A DNA stretch of 9,356 bases from contig JAFMSC010000121.1 in the NCBI GenBank assembly GCA_017353825.1, positions 1 to 9,356 of the forward strand. Direction: 5' to 3'. Positions 1 to 5,667 of the stretch are shown here, piece by piece. A model generated the notes under the pieces. The model was not told the DNA's origin, ran no database searches, and was given only the letters and a program-made list of their open reading frames with translations. Numbering within the stretch: the first letter of the stretch is position 1; each line of letters opens with the position of its first letter. Made by a program: the position numbers and the translations under genes. The DNA comes from Hyphomicrobiaceae bacterium. Lineage in GTDB: Bacteria > Pseudomonadota > Alphaproteobacteria > Rhizobiales > Hyphomicrobiaceae.

Positions 1-1
1 C

Positions 2-76
2 CTTACCGGGTGGGACTGGCTCCCACTGAGAAACCGCGCCTTTACACGGCGCACGGAAAAGTTAGGGGATATCTAA
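2..76 (+). CDS. Possible C-terminal end of an unrecognised gene entering from the left
   Basis: The frame starting at base 2 is open from the window edge to a TAA at 74-76. It encodes 24 residues ending in RRTEKLGDI, with plausible coding-like composition (WDWLPLRNRAF). I do not recognise the family; a transposase or phage-type C-terminus is possible but unsupported. The same stretch can form two hairpins (10-26 and 36-52), so the openness may be chance. Confidence is low because only 24 codons are visible. Confidence 0.2.
   Translation, partial: LTGWDWLPLRNRAFTRRTEKLGDI
10..52. other. Two tandem small hairpins
   Basis: Two perfect inverted repeats follow one another. The first is GTGGGA (10-15), loop CTGGC, TCCCAC (21-26). 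The second is GCGCC (36-40), a 7-base loop, GGCGC (48-52). Neither is followed by a clean T-run on the + strand. On the - strand the second stem is followed by GGTTTCTC, only a weak terminator signature. They may be the end of a transcript from outside the window or a REP-like element; no function can be assigned. Confidence 0.35.
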
Positions 77-82
77 ATACCT

Positions 83-178
83 ATGCCCGAATCCGAGCGA
101 GGATTGCGTATGCATGCACGCCATTGGGAATGCTTCGACACACCAAAGCAGGCGGCCAAAGCAGGCTGGCCTGTGTGA
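83..178 (+). CDS. Possible 31-residue hypothetical protein
   Basis: An ATG at 83 opens 31 codons ending at TGA 176-178; the C-terminus reads DTPKQAAKAGWPV. A second in-frame ATG at 110 is preceded by AGGA (100-103) six bases upstream and would give a 22-residue product, so it may be the better start. After the TGA the same frame stays open from a GTG at 197 to a TGA at 281-283, giving an acidic 28-residue stretch containing HHDEDDEADCVEVIQHAL. The two pieces could be one small gene interrupted by a nonsense codon. I recognise no family, and chance ORFs of this length are common. Confidence 0.2.
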   Translation: MPESERGLRMHARHWECFDTPKQAAKAGWPV

Positions 179-283
179 GGTGGCAAGCCACCATCCGTGT
201 CTCAACACGTCCTCACCGAGCCCGAGCACCATGACGAGGACGACGAAGCGGACTGCGTGGAGGTCATCCAACATGCTTTGTGA

Positions 284-523
284 CAGGCGAATTGCCATCC
301 CAAGATCAACGACGGTCCTTCGCCTTCAGGATGGCGCAAGACCGCCCGTAGTTGCACAACTGCGCGTCCTCCGTTCTGGGACGGCACCAACACCGCGCCT
401 CGGTAAGCGCCCCCGCAGCTAGCGGCCGAGGATGATCGGCGGCCTTTTGGAGTTGGGCGAGCGGCTGTGGTGTAGCCCTTCCGAGACTTGGGGCACCATA
501 GGCAGGGGCGTCGCGGGAGCTCT
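284..523. other. Stretch without a recognisable gene
   Basis: No frame on either strand here gives a protein I recognise. The longer antisense frames look like shadows: they are rich in Arg, Pro and Ser and lack ribosome binding sites. The only structured element I see is the hairpin at 422-448. Base composition appears less GC-rich than in the operon beginning at 1860. Confidence 0.4.
422..448 (+). terminator. Weak terminator-like hairpin before the DUF6882-like gene
   Basis: GCGGCCGA (422-429) pairs with TCGGCGGC (436-443) around the six-base loop GGATGA, with one G-G mismatch. One base later comes a run of four T (445-448). This is shaped like an intrinsic terminator and would separate anything upstream from the gene starting at 524. 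The stem is short and the T-run minimal, so it may be chance in GC-rich DNA. Confidence 0.25.
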
Positions 524-1573
524 GTGAACGTGCCGGACGAGAACCAACCTGATTGGGGTGCGTGGGCCCGAGAGGCGGTTCGGCTCATGCAGGAACGCAA
601 TGACGCCTGGATGCGAGACTACGGCCGGCAGCCGGGCTGCCGCTATCAGTGGAGTCTCGATGACGCACAGCTCGTGCTCTGGTCCGAGGGCAGCGAGGTT
701 GTGGCTGATATTTGCGTGCTCGGGTCCGCGTCCGAACGCACATTTCTTCGGGCCTGGGGAAACGAGACGATCCCCCCTCATGCGCGACGCGGCCTGGAGA
801 GAGTCCGCGAGTTCGGCGAGAGCAACGCTCTTGGGCTCTTGATCCAGCCGGAGTGGCCAGGAGGTCGAGCGGAAGGGCTTGAGATGGCTGCCGTGGCGGG
901 CAGAATTCTCGATGCCGAGGGCATCTGGGTCGAGCCGAGCGAAGATGTGAAGCTTTTCTTCGCTCTGTCGAGGCTGCGCAAAACACCCCACCAAGCTCGG
1001 GCTCGGGCGCGTTTAGGAGCGTACGCGTGCGCTGGTCTAAGAACCGCGCTGGCGGCTCAAACACACGCCAGCGCTCGCGGTTTTCTATGCGCCGGCTTTC
1101 CGGCTTCACCCACTTGGGGCGCCTGCCGGACCGATAGGGCGAGTCGAGGCGCTCTTGGACGACGCCTTCGAGACCGAGGTCATGGCCTCGGCGAGGGGAC
1201 GCGCGGGATCGGCCAAGCTTTCAGAATGGGCAAGCGTTGCCGTCATTCGCATGGGACGCGAGTTGGTCCTTCAGGGGTGACGCCGGTCCTTTGGCGGGAT
1301 GGCGATCTTGCGGCACAGGAACGTACCTTAGAGTTCGCGCCTGATGACGCGCCAGAACTCCTCCTCCGTCGTCTCGGTCACCGGCCGTCCTGCAGTATTG
1401 TACCACCGGCATTGAACTTGCCCCAGCGGGCGACGGTCGCTGAGACGGCGGCCTTGAAGCTGCCGCGCTCACGCTGCAGCGCAGTGAACGGGACCAGCGC
1501 CAAGACTGCCGCGAGCACTTGCCCAGCATATCGGGGCCAAACGGGCCTCGCTCCAGCACGAAAACCCGCGTAG
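524..1573 (+). CDS. DUF6882-like hypothetical protein, probably frameshifted near its 3' end
   Basis: The first ~153 residues resemble the DUF6882 family of small bacterial proteins of unknown function. An N-terminal helix (WAREAVRLMQERND) leads to a WSLDDAQLVLW strand pair, then VVADICVLGSAS. The signature-like segment FLRAWGNETIPP (about 74-85) follows, and the domain ends at KLFFALSRLRK (143-153). The start is taken as GTG 524, with GGGAG at 515-519; GTG 530 is an alternative, and the TTG at 488 has no Shine-Dalgarno sequence. From residue ~154 the frame continues to a stop at 1571-1573, but that half is rich in Arg, Ala, Pro and Cys and looks non-coding. Skipping one base in the AAAA run at 980-983 gives an ending HPTKLGLGRV and a TAG at 1014-1016, shortly before a terminator-like hairpin. 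Family assignment is from memory of the fold pattern. The gene stands alone, with no visible link to the downstream operon. Confidence 0.55.
   Translation: MNVPDENQPDWGAWAREAVRLMQERNDAWMRDYGRQPGCRYQWSLDDAQLVLWSEGSEVVADICVLGSASERTFLRAWGNETIPPHARRGLERVREFGESNALGLLIQPEWPGGRAEGLEMAAVAGRILDAEGIWVEPSEDVKLFFALSRLRKTPHQARARARLGAYACAGLRTALAAQTHASARGFLCAGFPASPTWGACRTDRASRGALGRRLRDRGHGLGEGTRGIGQAFRMGKRCRHSHGTRVGPSGVTPVLWRDGDLAAQERTLEFAPDDAPELLLRRLGHRPSCSIVPPALNLPQRATVAETAALKLPRSRCSAVNGTSAKTAASTCPAYRGQTGLAPARKPA
1041..1280 (+). pseudogene. Possible decayed coding fragment, family not recognised
   Basis: The frame with codons starting at 1041 is open to TGA 1278-1280. Its last ~45 residues look coding: RVEALLDDAFETEV, then KLSEWASVAVIRMGRELVLQG. 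There is no convincing start: the only late ATG in this frame (1182) leaves 32 residues, and the GAGG before it is too close to serve as a ribosome binding site. The first half overlaps the hairpin at 1042-1086 and looks non-coding. I read it as the remnant of a gene whose 5' end is lost, or as chance. No neighbour suggests a role. Confidence 0.25.
1042..1086 (+). terminator. Intrinsic terminator-like hairpin
   Basis: The left arm AACCGCG+CTGGCG (1042-1054) pairs with CGCCAG (1066-1071) and CGCGGTT (1076-1082), giving 13 base pairs with a four-base bulge (CGCT, 1072-1075) and an 11-base loop. The right arm runs into TTTTCT (1081-1086). It lies 25 bases after the TAG at 1014-1016 that would close the DUF6882-like gene if the suspected frameshift is corrected. 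This is the expected place for its terminator. As written, the hairpin falls inside the extended reading frame, which argues that the frame's 3' half is not a real coding sequence. Confidence 0.5.
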
Positions 1574-1633
1574 GCCGCTCTGGGAGATTTGCTGCCCGCA
1601 ATCTTATGCCGCAATGGGTAGTCGACGACAAAT

Positions 1634-1661
1634 TTGACCGGTCTCCAGTTGTCTTTACAAA
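1634..1661 (+). promoter_or_regulatory. Candidate sigma70-type promoter for the operon
   Basis: TTGACC (1634-1639, five of six matches to TTGACA) is separated by 16 bases from TACAAA (1656-1661, four of six to TATAAT). Transcription would start near 1668, leaving a leader of about 190 bases before the first operon gene at 1860. This is the best promoter-like pair I see between the upstream region and the operon. A palindrome covers the -10 region, as expected for a repressed promoter. Consensus matches of this quality also arise by chance. Confidence 0.35.
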
Positions 1662-1668
1662 TTGGAGA
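1642..1668. promoter_or_regulatory. 27-base imperfect palindrome, candidate operator
   Basis: The left half TCTCCAGTTGT (1642-1652) and right half ACAAATTGGAGA (1657-1668) are inverted copies, except for G against AT between the two blocks. They surround a four-base centre, CTTT. The outer blocks are TCTCCA/TGGAGA and the inner blocks TTGT/ACAA. The inner TTGT-N4-ACAA resembles sites bound by GntR/FCD-type regulators, by analogy only. It overlaps the candidate -10 element, so binding would block transcription. No regulator gene is in the window. It could instead act as an RNA hairpin. Confidence 0.4.
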
Positions 1669-1675
1669 GCAAGAC

Positions 1676-1717
1676 ATGCGCCGGGAGGCACCCCTGATTT
1701 ATGAGATTCGCGTCTAA
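1676..1717 (+). CDS. Possible 13-residue leader ORF
   Basis: ATG 1676 follows GGAGA (1664-1668) at a suitable distance and opens a 13-codon frame (MRREAPLIYEIRV) ending in TAA 1715-1717. It would be the first ORF after the predicted transcription start. A second ATG overlaps its stop (TAATG, 1717-1719) and runs 48 codons to a TGA overlapping the operon's first start codon, but that product is Arg/Pro-rich and looks non-coding. It could be a translated leader or chance. Confidence 0.2.
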   Translation: MRREAPLIYEIRV

Positions 1718-1843
1718 TGAGGCCATCGATGGCAAGGCGGCCCGCCAATACGCGACCGTTCCAAGACCGAGGTCGATCGCCTGCTCAGGAGTCAAACCGT
1801 GCAGGTCCTGACACCAGCCGTCGCCGGGCTGCGGCTCGGCTGA
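1701..1843 (+). pseudogene. Coding-like remnant with apparent frameshift just before the operon
   Basis: From ATG 1701 one frame reads MRFASNEAIDGKAARQYATV, and a second frame from 1766 reads TEVDRLLRSQTVQVLTPAVA and ends GLRLG at TGA 1841-1843. Restoring one base in CCAAGACC (1761-1768) joins them smoothly through VPKTEVDR, giving about 47 residues. The second half has strong coding character. I do not recognise the family. It ends 16 bases before the first operon gene and may be the tail of a lost upstream gene. Confidence 0.25.
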
Positions 1844-1848
1844 TCCTC

Positions 1849-1853
1849 AGGGA
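1849..1853 (+). promoter_or_regulatory. Ribosome binding site of the FAD subunit gene
   Basis: AGGGA lies six bases before ATG 1860. It supports that start, which gives the family's usual N-terminus (FDYARPESLAEA). Confidence 0.6.
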
Positions 1854-1859
1854 CGTTCC

Positions 1860-2756
1860 ATGAAGTCGGCCCCGTTCGACTACGCCCGACCTGAAAGCCT
1901 GGCCGAGGCTTGCGCAATGCTTGCCGCCGATGAGGACGCGCGTGCAATCGCGGGGGGGCAGAGTCTGATCCCGATGATGGCCATGCGGCTCGCCAGGCCG
2001 ACCAAGCTCGTGGACATCTATCGCCTGCCCGAGCTGCACGGGATCGGGAGCGACGAGGACAGCGTGACGATCGGCGCTGCCACGCGCCAGGTGGAGGCGG
2101 AGCACAGCCCCACCGTGCACGGGCTCCTGCCGTTGCTGGCGAAGGCGCTGCCCTGGGTCGGGCATCCGCCGACCCGCAACCGTGGCACCGTGGGCGGCTC
2201 CCTCGCCAACGCCGATCCTGCAGCAGAGATCCCGCTCGTGGCCGTGGCTCTTGGTGCCAAGATCGACGTGACCAACCTCAATGGGGTGACCACATACGAC
2301 GCCGACGACTTCTTTATCGGACCGATGCTGACGGCGCTCGCGCCGGGCGACTGTCTGAGCGCCGTGCGCTTCCCGCGCTGGCGGCGGGCGTGCGTCGGCT
2401 CCGCCTTCCACGAGGTCAGCGCGCGCCGCTCGGATTTCGCCTTCGTCGCCGCGGCGGCTCAGGTTGCTCTCGACCCGGAGGGTCGCATCGCGGGGGCAGC
2501 GCTCGGCATCGGCGGGTTGGGTGACCGCCCGGTCCACGTCGACACCACGGCGCTGGGGGGCGAGCGGCCCCAGCAGCTTCTGATCGGGGAGGTGGTGCGG
2601 GCCGGGACGCACGAGATCGAAGCCATGTCCGACTTGCAGGCCTCGGCGTCCTATCGGCAGCGCGTCGCCGTTGGGCTCGGCACCCGCGCGTTGCTCGATG
2701 CCTGTGTCGATGCCGTCGGAAGGGACGCCGAGGCACGGCGGAGAGGCCTGGCATGA
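1860..2756 (+). CDS. Molybdenum hydroxylase FAD-binding medium subunit (CoxM/XdhB-like)
   Basis: This 298-residue protein carries FAD and passes electrons from the iron-sulfur subunit to the final acceptor in a cytoplasmic molybdenum hydroxylase. It has the usual N-terminus, FDYARPESLAEA. The two FAD-binding motifs are AGGQSLIPMM (31-40) and GTVGGSLANADPAAE (109-123). The C-terminal CO dehydrogenase flavoprotein domain shows RRSDFAFVAAAAQVAL (189-204) and ASASYRQRVAVGLGTRALL (261-279). The length is normal for CoxM-type subunits (~290). Start ATG 1860 is supported by AGGGA six bases upstream. It is the first gene of the operon, and its stop overlaps the next start (ATGA, 2753-2756). The family is certain; the substrate of the complex is not, so no gene symbol is given. 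There is no export signal. Confidence 0.95.
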   Translation: MKSAPFDYARPESLAEACAMLAADEDARAIAGGQSLIPMMAMRLARPTKLVDIYRLPELHGIGSDEDSVTIGAATRQVEAEHSPTVHGLLPLLAKALPWVGHPPTRNRGTVGGSLANADPAAEIPLVAVALGAKIDVTNLNGVTTYDADDFFIGPMLTALAPGDCLSAVRFPRWRRACVGSAFHEVSARRSDFAFVAAAAQVALDPEGRIAGAALGIGGLGDRPVHVDTTALGGERPQQLLIGEVVRAGTHEIEAMSDLQASASYRQRVAVGLGTRALLDACVDAVGRDAEARRRGLA

Positions 2757-3268
2757 AGGTGGCGCTCAACATCAACGGCGAGACGCGCACGGCGGATTTG
2801 GAGCCGCGTAAGACCCTGCTCGACGCGCTGCGCGAGGACTTCGGCCTCGTGGGCACGCGTGCCGGCTGCGAGCACGGTGTATGCGGCGCCTGCTCTGTGC
2901 TCATTGACGGCGCCCCCGCCCGCGCCTGTCTGTTGTTCGCGGTCCAGGCCGACGGCTACGTCATCACCACCATCGAGGGAGTCGCGCCGGCGCCAGGAGA
3001 GCTGAACGTTGTGCAGGACGCGTTCTGCGAGACGCATGGGCTGCAGTGCGGCTACTGCACGCCTGGCATGATCCTCACGGCGCACGCGCTGCTCGCGCGC
3101 AACCCGCATCCGACTCGCCACGACATCGTCCAGGCGATCTCGGGCAATCTCTGCCGCTGCACCGGCTACGGTCAGATCGTGGAGGCCATCGAGCGCGCCG
3201 CCGAGCGCCTGCGCGTCGTCAATGCGCAAGAGGCTGCCGGCCATGCCAACGAGGAGGAGCGCGGATGA
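2753..3268 (+). CDS. Molybdenum hydroxylase [2Fe-2S] small subunit (CoxS/XdhC-type)
   Basis: This 171-residue iron-sulfur subunit relays electrons from the molybdenum centre to FAD. The N-terminal plant-ferredoxin-like domain holds one cluster through C39, C44, C47 and C59 (GCEHGVCGACSVLIDG). The C-terminal four-helix domain holds the second through C99, C102, C134 and C136 (QCGYCTPGMILTA and GNLCRCTGYGQIVEAI). All eight ligands are present and the order is canonical. It starts within the stop of the FAD gene (ATGA), with GGAGAGG (2740-2746) six bases upstream. It is slightly longer than the ~160 residues usual for the family because of a hydrophilic tail (NAQEAAGHANEEERG). Its stop overlaps the start of the large subunit. 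Confidence 0.96.
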   Translation: MKVALNINGETRTADLEPRKTLLDALREDFGLVGTRAGCEHGVCGACSVLIDGAPARACLLFAVQADGYVITTIEGVAPAPGELNVVQDAFCETHGLQCGYCTPGMILTAHALLARNPHPTRHDIVQAISGNLCRCTGYGQIVEAIERAAERLRVVNAQEAAGHANEEERG

Positions 3269-5667
3269 GCCGGCCCTCGGGTGAGCTGAAATTCGTCTCC
3301 GCTAAGCGGCGCGTGCGCGAGGACCGGCGCTTCGTGGCCGGCCGCGGTCGCTACGTGGCCGACATCGCGCTCGACAACATGTTGCACGTCGCCGTGGTGC
3401 CGTCGCGCTACCCGGCCGCCCGTATTGTCTCCATCGATGCCAGCGCGGCGCTAGCCATGCCGGGCGTCGCCTACGTGCTCACCGGCGACCGGCTGGCCAA
3501 TGCCGTCGACCCGCTGTTGAACGGCCTCGATACGCCCAACGTGAAGCGCTACCCGCTGGCCGTTGGGCAGGCACGCTACGTCGGCGAGTGGGTGGCGGCG
3601 GTGGTGGCCGACACCCGCGCGCTGGCCGAGGATGCTTGCGAGAAGGTCGTGGTCGAGTACGAACCGCTACCGTTCGTAATCGATACCGAGCAGGCGCTCG
3701 ACCCATCAAGCCCACCGGTGCATCCTGAGCATGGCTCCAACGTGCTGCTCGACAAGACCTTCGTGTGGGGCGAGGTTGAGCGCGACTTCGCCGAAAGCCC
3801 CCGTCAGCTGACCTTCCGCGTGGTCTGGGGCCGCAGCTCGACGGTGCCGATCGAGACCTTTGGAGTTGCCGCGAAATGGGACCCGTGGGGCGAGATCCTC
3901 GACGTGTGGGCCTCGATCCAGATGCCCAAGTACCCGGATCAGATCGCACGCGCCCTGCGCATCCCGGCCAACAGTGTGCGCGTGCACCACGACGTTGATG
4001 TGGGCGGCAGCTACGGCGTCAAGCGCGGCATCAAGCAGACGGTGCTGACGGCGCACCTTGCCCGCACCCTCGACCGCCCGGTGCGTCTGATCGAGGACCG
4101 CCTTGACAACATGCGCGCTGGCGACGCCCACGGCCCGGAGCGCATCTTCGACGTCGAGGTGGCATTCAACGATGAAGGCATCGTGCGCTCCGTAAAGATG
4201 CGCGCGCTCGACAACGTCGGCGCCTACGCTGGGCGCTCGCCGTTCCAGCTCGGAAAGCCGATCGGCGCAATTGTGGGCCCCTACCAGATCAAGAGCGTGC
4301 AGTATCGTGCGCAGGCAGTCACCTCGAACAAGGCGGCGCAGGAAGCGGTGCGTGGTTTCGGCCAGGCTCCCACCAACTATGCCATCGAGACGGCCATCGA
4401 TAAGGTGGCGCGGGCAGTCGGACTCGACCGCATCGAGGTGCGCCGGCGCAACTTCATCCGCAAGGAGCAGTTCCCCTATTTGATCCCGAGTGGCACCCAA
4501 TACGACAGCGGCGACTACCACACCGTCCTCGCCAAGGTCCTGGCACACGCCGACTACGACGGCCTCAAGCGCGAGCAGGCGGAGCTGCGCGCGCGGGGCC
4601 TACTCGCCGGCATCGGCATCGCCGCCTGCCTGGAGCCGAGCGGCGGCAACTCCTCCTTCGAGCCGCTGCTCAACGAGAAGAACACCACCACCACCTGGAT
4701 GGACTCCTGCCGCATCCACGTTGATGCCCTTGGCTTCGTCACCGTCACGATCCACACCACCTCCTCCGGCCAGGGCCACGAGACGCTGGCCGCGACCGTG
4801 GTGGGCGAGGTTCTGGAGGTCGACCCGGATCATATCCGGGTGGTGCGGCCCGACTCGCTCGCAAGCCTGCCGTCGAACTCACCGGTGGGCAGCCGCATGG
4901 CGATCATGCTTGGCGGCGCGTGCTTCCATGCCGCGCACAAGCTCAAGGACAAGCTCGTCCGCATCGGCGCCAAGCAGCTCGGGCGCCCTGAGAACGAGGT
5001 CGCCTATGCGCGCGGTGCGGTGACTGCGGGCGGCGCAACGCTTTCCTGGACCGACCTCATCACCATCGCGCACCGCAACTTCCATCTGCTGCCGGAGGGC
5101 ATGGAACCGGGGCTTGAGACGATGCACGTCGAGCAGGTACCGACCGGATCGAAGCTGCCGGAGAACGGGCGCGTGCAGATGTACCCATGCCACTCGTTCG
5201 AATTCCACCTGATCCTGATCGCCGTCGACCCGCTCACCGGCAAACCTGAGATCCCTCGCTACGTGATCGGCCACGACTGCGGCACCGTCATAAACCCGCA
5301 CATCGTGCGAGGTATGACCCTGGGCGGCATCGCGCACGGCATCGGCGCGGCCCTGCTGGAGGAGTTCGTCTACGACGGTGAGGGCCAGATGCTCACCCAG
5401 AGCTTCATGGACTACCTGCTTCCCTCCGCCCACGAGGTTCCAAAGGTGGAGATCGTTCACCACTGCACGCCCTCACCCTTCACCGTGCTCGGCCAGAAGG
5501 GCTCGGGCGAAAGCGGGTACCTGGGCTCCCCCGCGGCAATCTCGGGGGCCATCAACGACGCCGTGGCGCCGCTTGGCATTTCCTTCTCGAAGCTGCCCAT
5601 CAGGATTGCCGAGATCAGCGACGCCATCGCCGGTGCTGCGGTGTCGCGCGCCGAGGAACAACGATGA
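3265..5667 (+). CDS. Molybdopterin-binding large subunit of a CoxL/XdhA-family hydroxylase (not a true CO dehydrogenase)
   Basis: This 800-residue catalytic subunit would bind the molybdopterin cofactor and hydroxylate its substrate with water. The N-terminal aldehyde oxidase/xanthine dehydrogenase a/b hammerhead domain spans about 20-135 (RRFVAGRGRYVADI). Cofactor motifs follow: DVDVGGSYGVKRG (243-255), TTSSGQGHETLAATVVGEVL (498-517) and GQKGSGESG (743-751), in which E749 matches the family's catalytic glutamate. The loop that carries Cys in form I CO dehydrogenase (AYRCSFR) reads EAVRGFGQ (360-367), so the Cys position is G364. Oxidation of CO is therefore unlikely; N-heterocycle or aldehyde hydroxylation fits better. 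The usual EPRG substrate-channel motif appears as IETFGVAAKWDP (196-207). ATG 3265 is chosen over upstream in-frame starts because it follows GAGGAGGAG and overlaps the previous stop (ATGA). No Tat signal is present, so it is cytoplasmic. Confidence 0.95.
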   Translation: MSRPSGELKFVSAKRRVREDRRFVAGRGRYVADIALDNMLHVAVVPSRYPAARIVSIDASAALAMPGVAYVLTGDRLANAVDPLLNGLDTPNVKRYPLAVGQARYVGEWVAAVVADTRALAEDACEKVVVEYEPLPFVIDTEQALDPSSPPVHPEHGSNVLLDKTFVWGEVERDFAESPRQLTFRVVWGRSSTVPIETFGVAAKWDPWGEILDVWASIQMPKYPDQIARALRIPANSVRVHHDVDVGGSYGVKRGIKQTVLTAHLARTLDRPVRLIEDRLDNMRAGDAHGPERIFDVEVAFNDEGIVRSVKMRALDNVGAYAGRSPFQLGKPIGAIVGPYQIKSVQYRAQAVTSNKAAQEAVRGFGQAPTNYAIETAIDKVARAVGLDRIEVRRRNFIRKEQFPYLIPSGTQYDSGDYHTVLAKVLAHADYDGLKREQAELRARGLLAGIGIAACLEPSGGNSSFEPLLNEKNTTTTWMDSCRIHVDALGFVTVTIHTTSSGQGHETLAATVVGEVLEVDPDHIRVVRPDSLASLPSNSPVGSRMAIMLGGACFHAAHKLKDKLVRIGAKQLGRPENEVAYARGAVTAGGATLSWTDLITIAHRNFHLLPEGMEPGLETMHVEQVPTGSKLPENGRVQMYPCHSFEFHLILIAVDPLTGKPEIPRYVIGHDCGTVINPHIVRGMTLGGIAHGIGAALLEEFVYDGEGQMLTQSFMDYLLPSAHEVPKVEIVHHCTPSPFTVLGQKGSGESGYLGSPAAISGAINDAVAPLGISFSKLPIRIAEISDAIAGAAVSRAEEQR

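Larger units (their letters stand above)
1328..1677 (-). pseudogene. Possible minus-strand gene remnant, unrecognised
   Basis: On the - strand a frame runs from 1677 to a TGA at 1380-1378. Its later part has coding-like composition, with a hydrophobic run (QVLAAVLALVPFTAL) followed by RERGSFKAAVSATVARWGKF. A GTG overlaps that stop (GTGA, 1381-1378) and opens a further 17 codons, TETTEEEFWRVIRREL, ending in TAA at 1330-1328. The two parts could be one protein split by a frameshift, or two overlapping ORFs. No ribosome binding site or family is evident and the N-terminal third looks random, so confidence is low. Confidence 0.17.

Noticed and set aside
488..523. TTG 488 as the start of the DUF6882-like gene
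   Set aside because: The extra residues (GHHRQGRRGSS) are not family-like and no Shine-Dalgarno precedes it. GTG 524 follows GGGAG.
419..994. A 191-residue - strand frame opposite the DUF6882-like gene
   Set aside because: It mirrors the + strand gene, has no ribosome binding site and no recognisable domain.
1669..1859. A xanthine riboswitch (NMT1-motif RNA) in the operon leader
   Set aside because: The gene content made it worth considering, but I could not recognise the conserved core by eye. A covariance-model search of 1669-1859 would settle it.
1..1859. tRNA genes, CRISPR arrays, insertion-sequence ends or integration sites
   Set aside because: I found no cloverleaf, no regularly spaced repeats, and no pair of terminal inverted repeats with a transposase.
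3046..3264. A longer N-terminus for the large subunit, from an in-frame start at 3046
   Set aside because: The extra 73 residues overlap the [2Fe-2S] gene in another frame and are Arg/Pro/His-rich. ATG 3265 has a ribosome binding site and the ATGA overlap.
1860..5667. Calling the three-subunit enzyme an aerobic carbon monoxide dehydrogenase (coxMSL)
   Set aside because: The large subunit lacks the AYRCSFR loop with its cysteine, and no coxDEF genes are seen. Only family-level names are supported.
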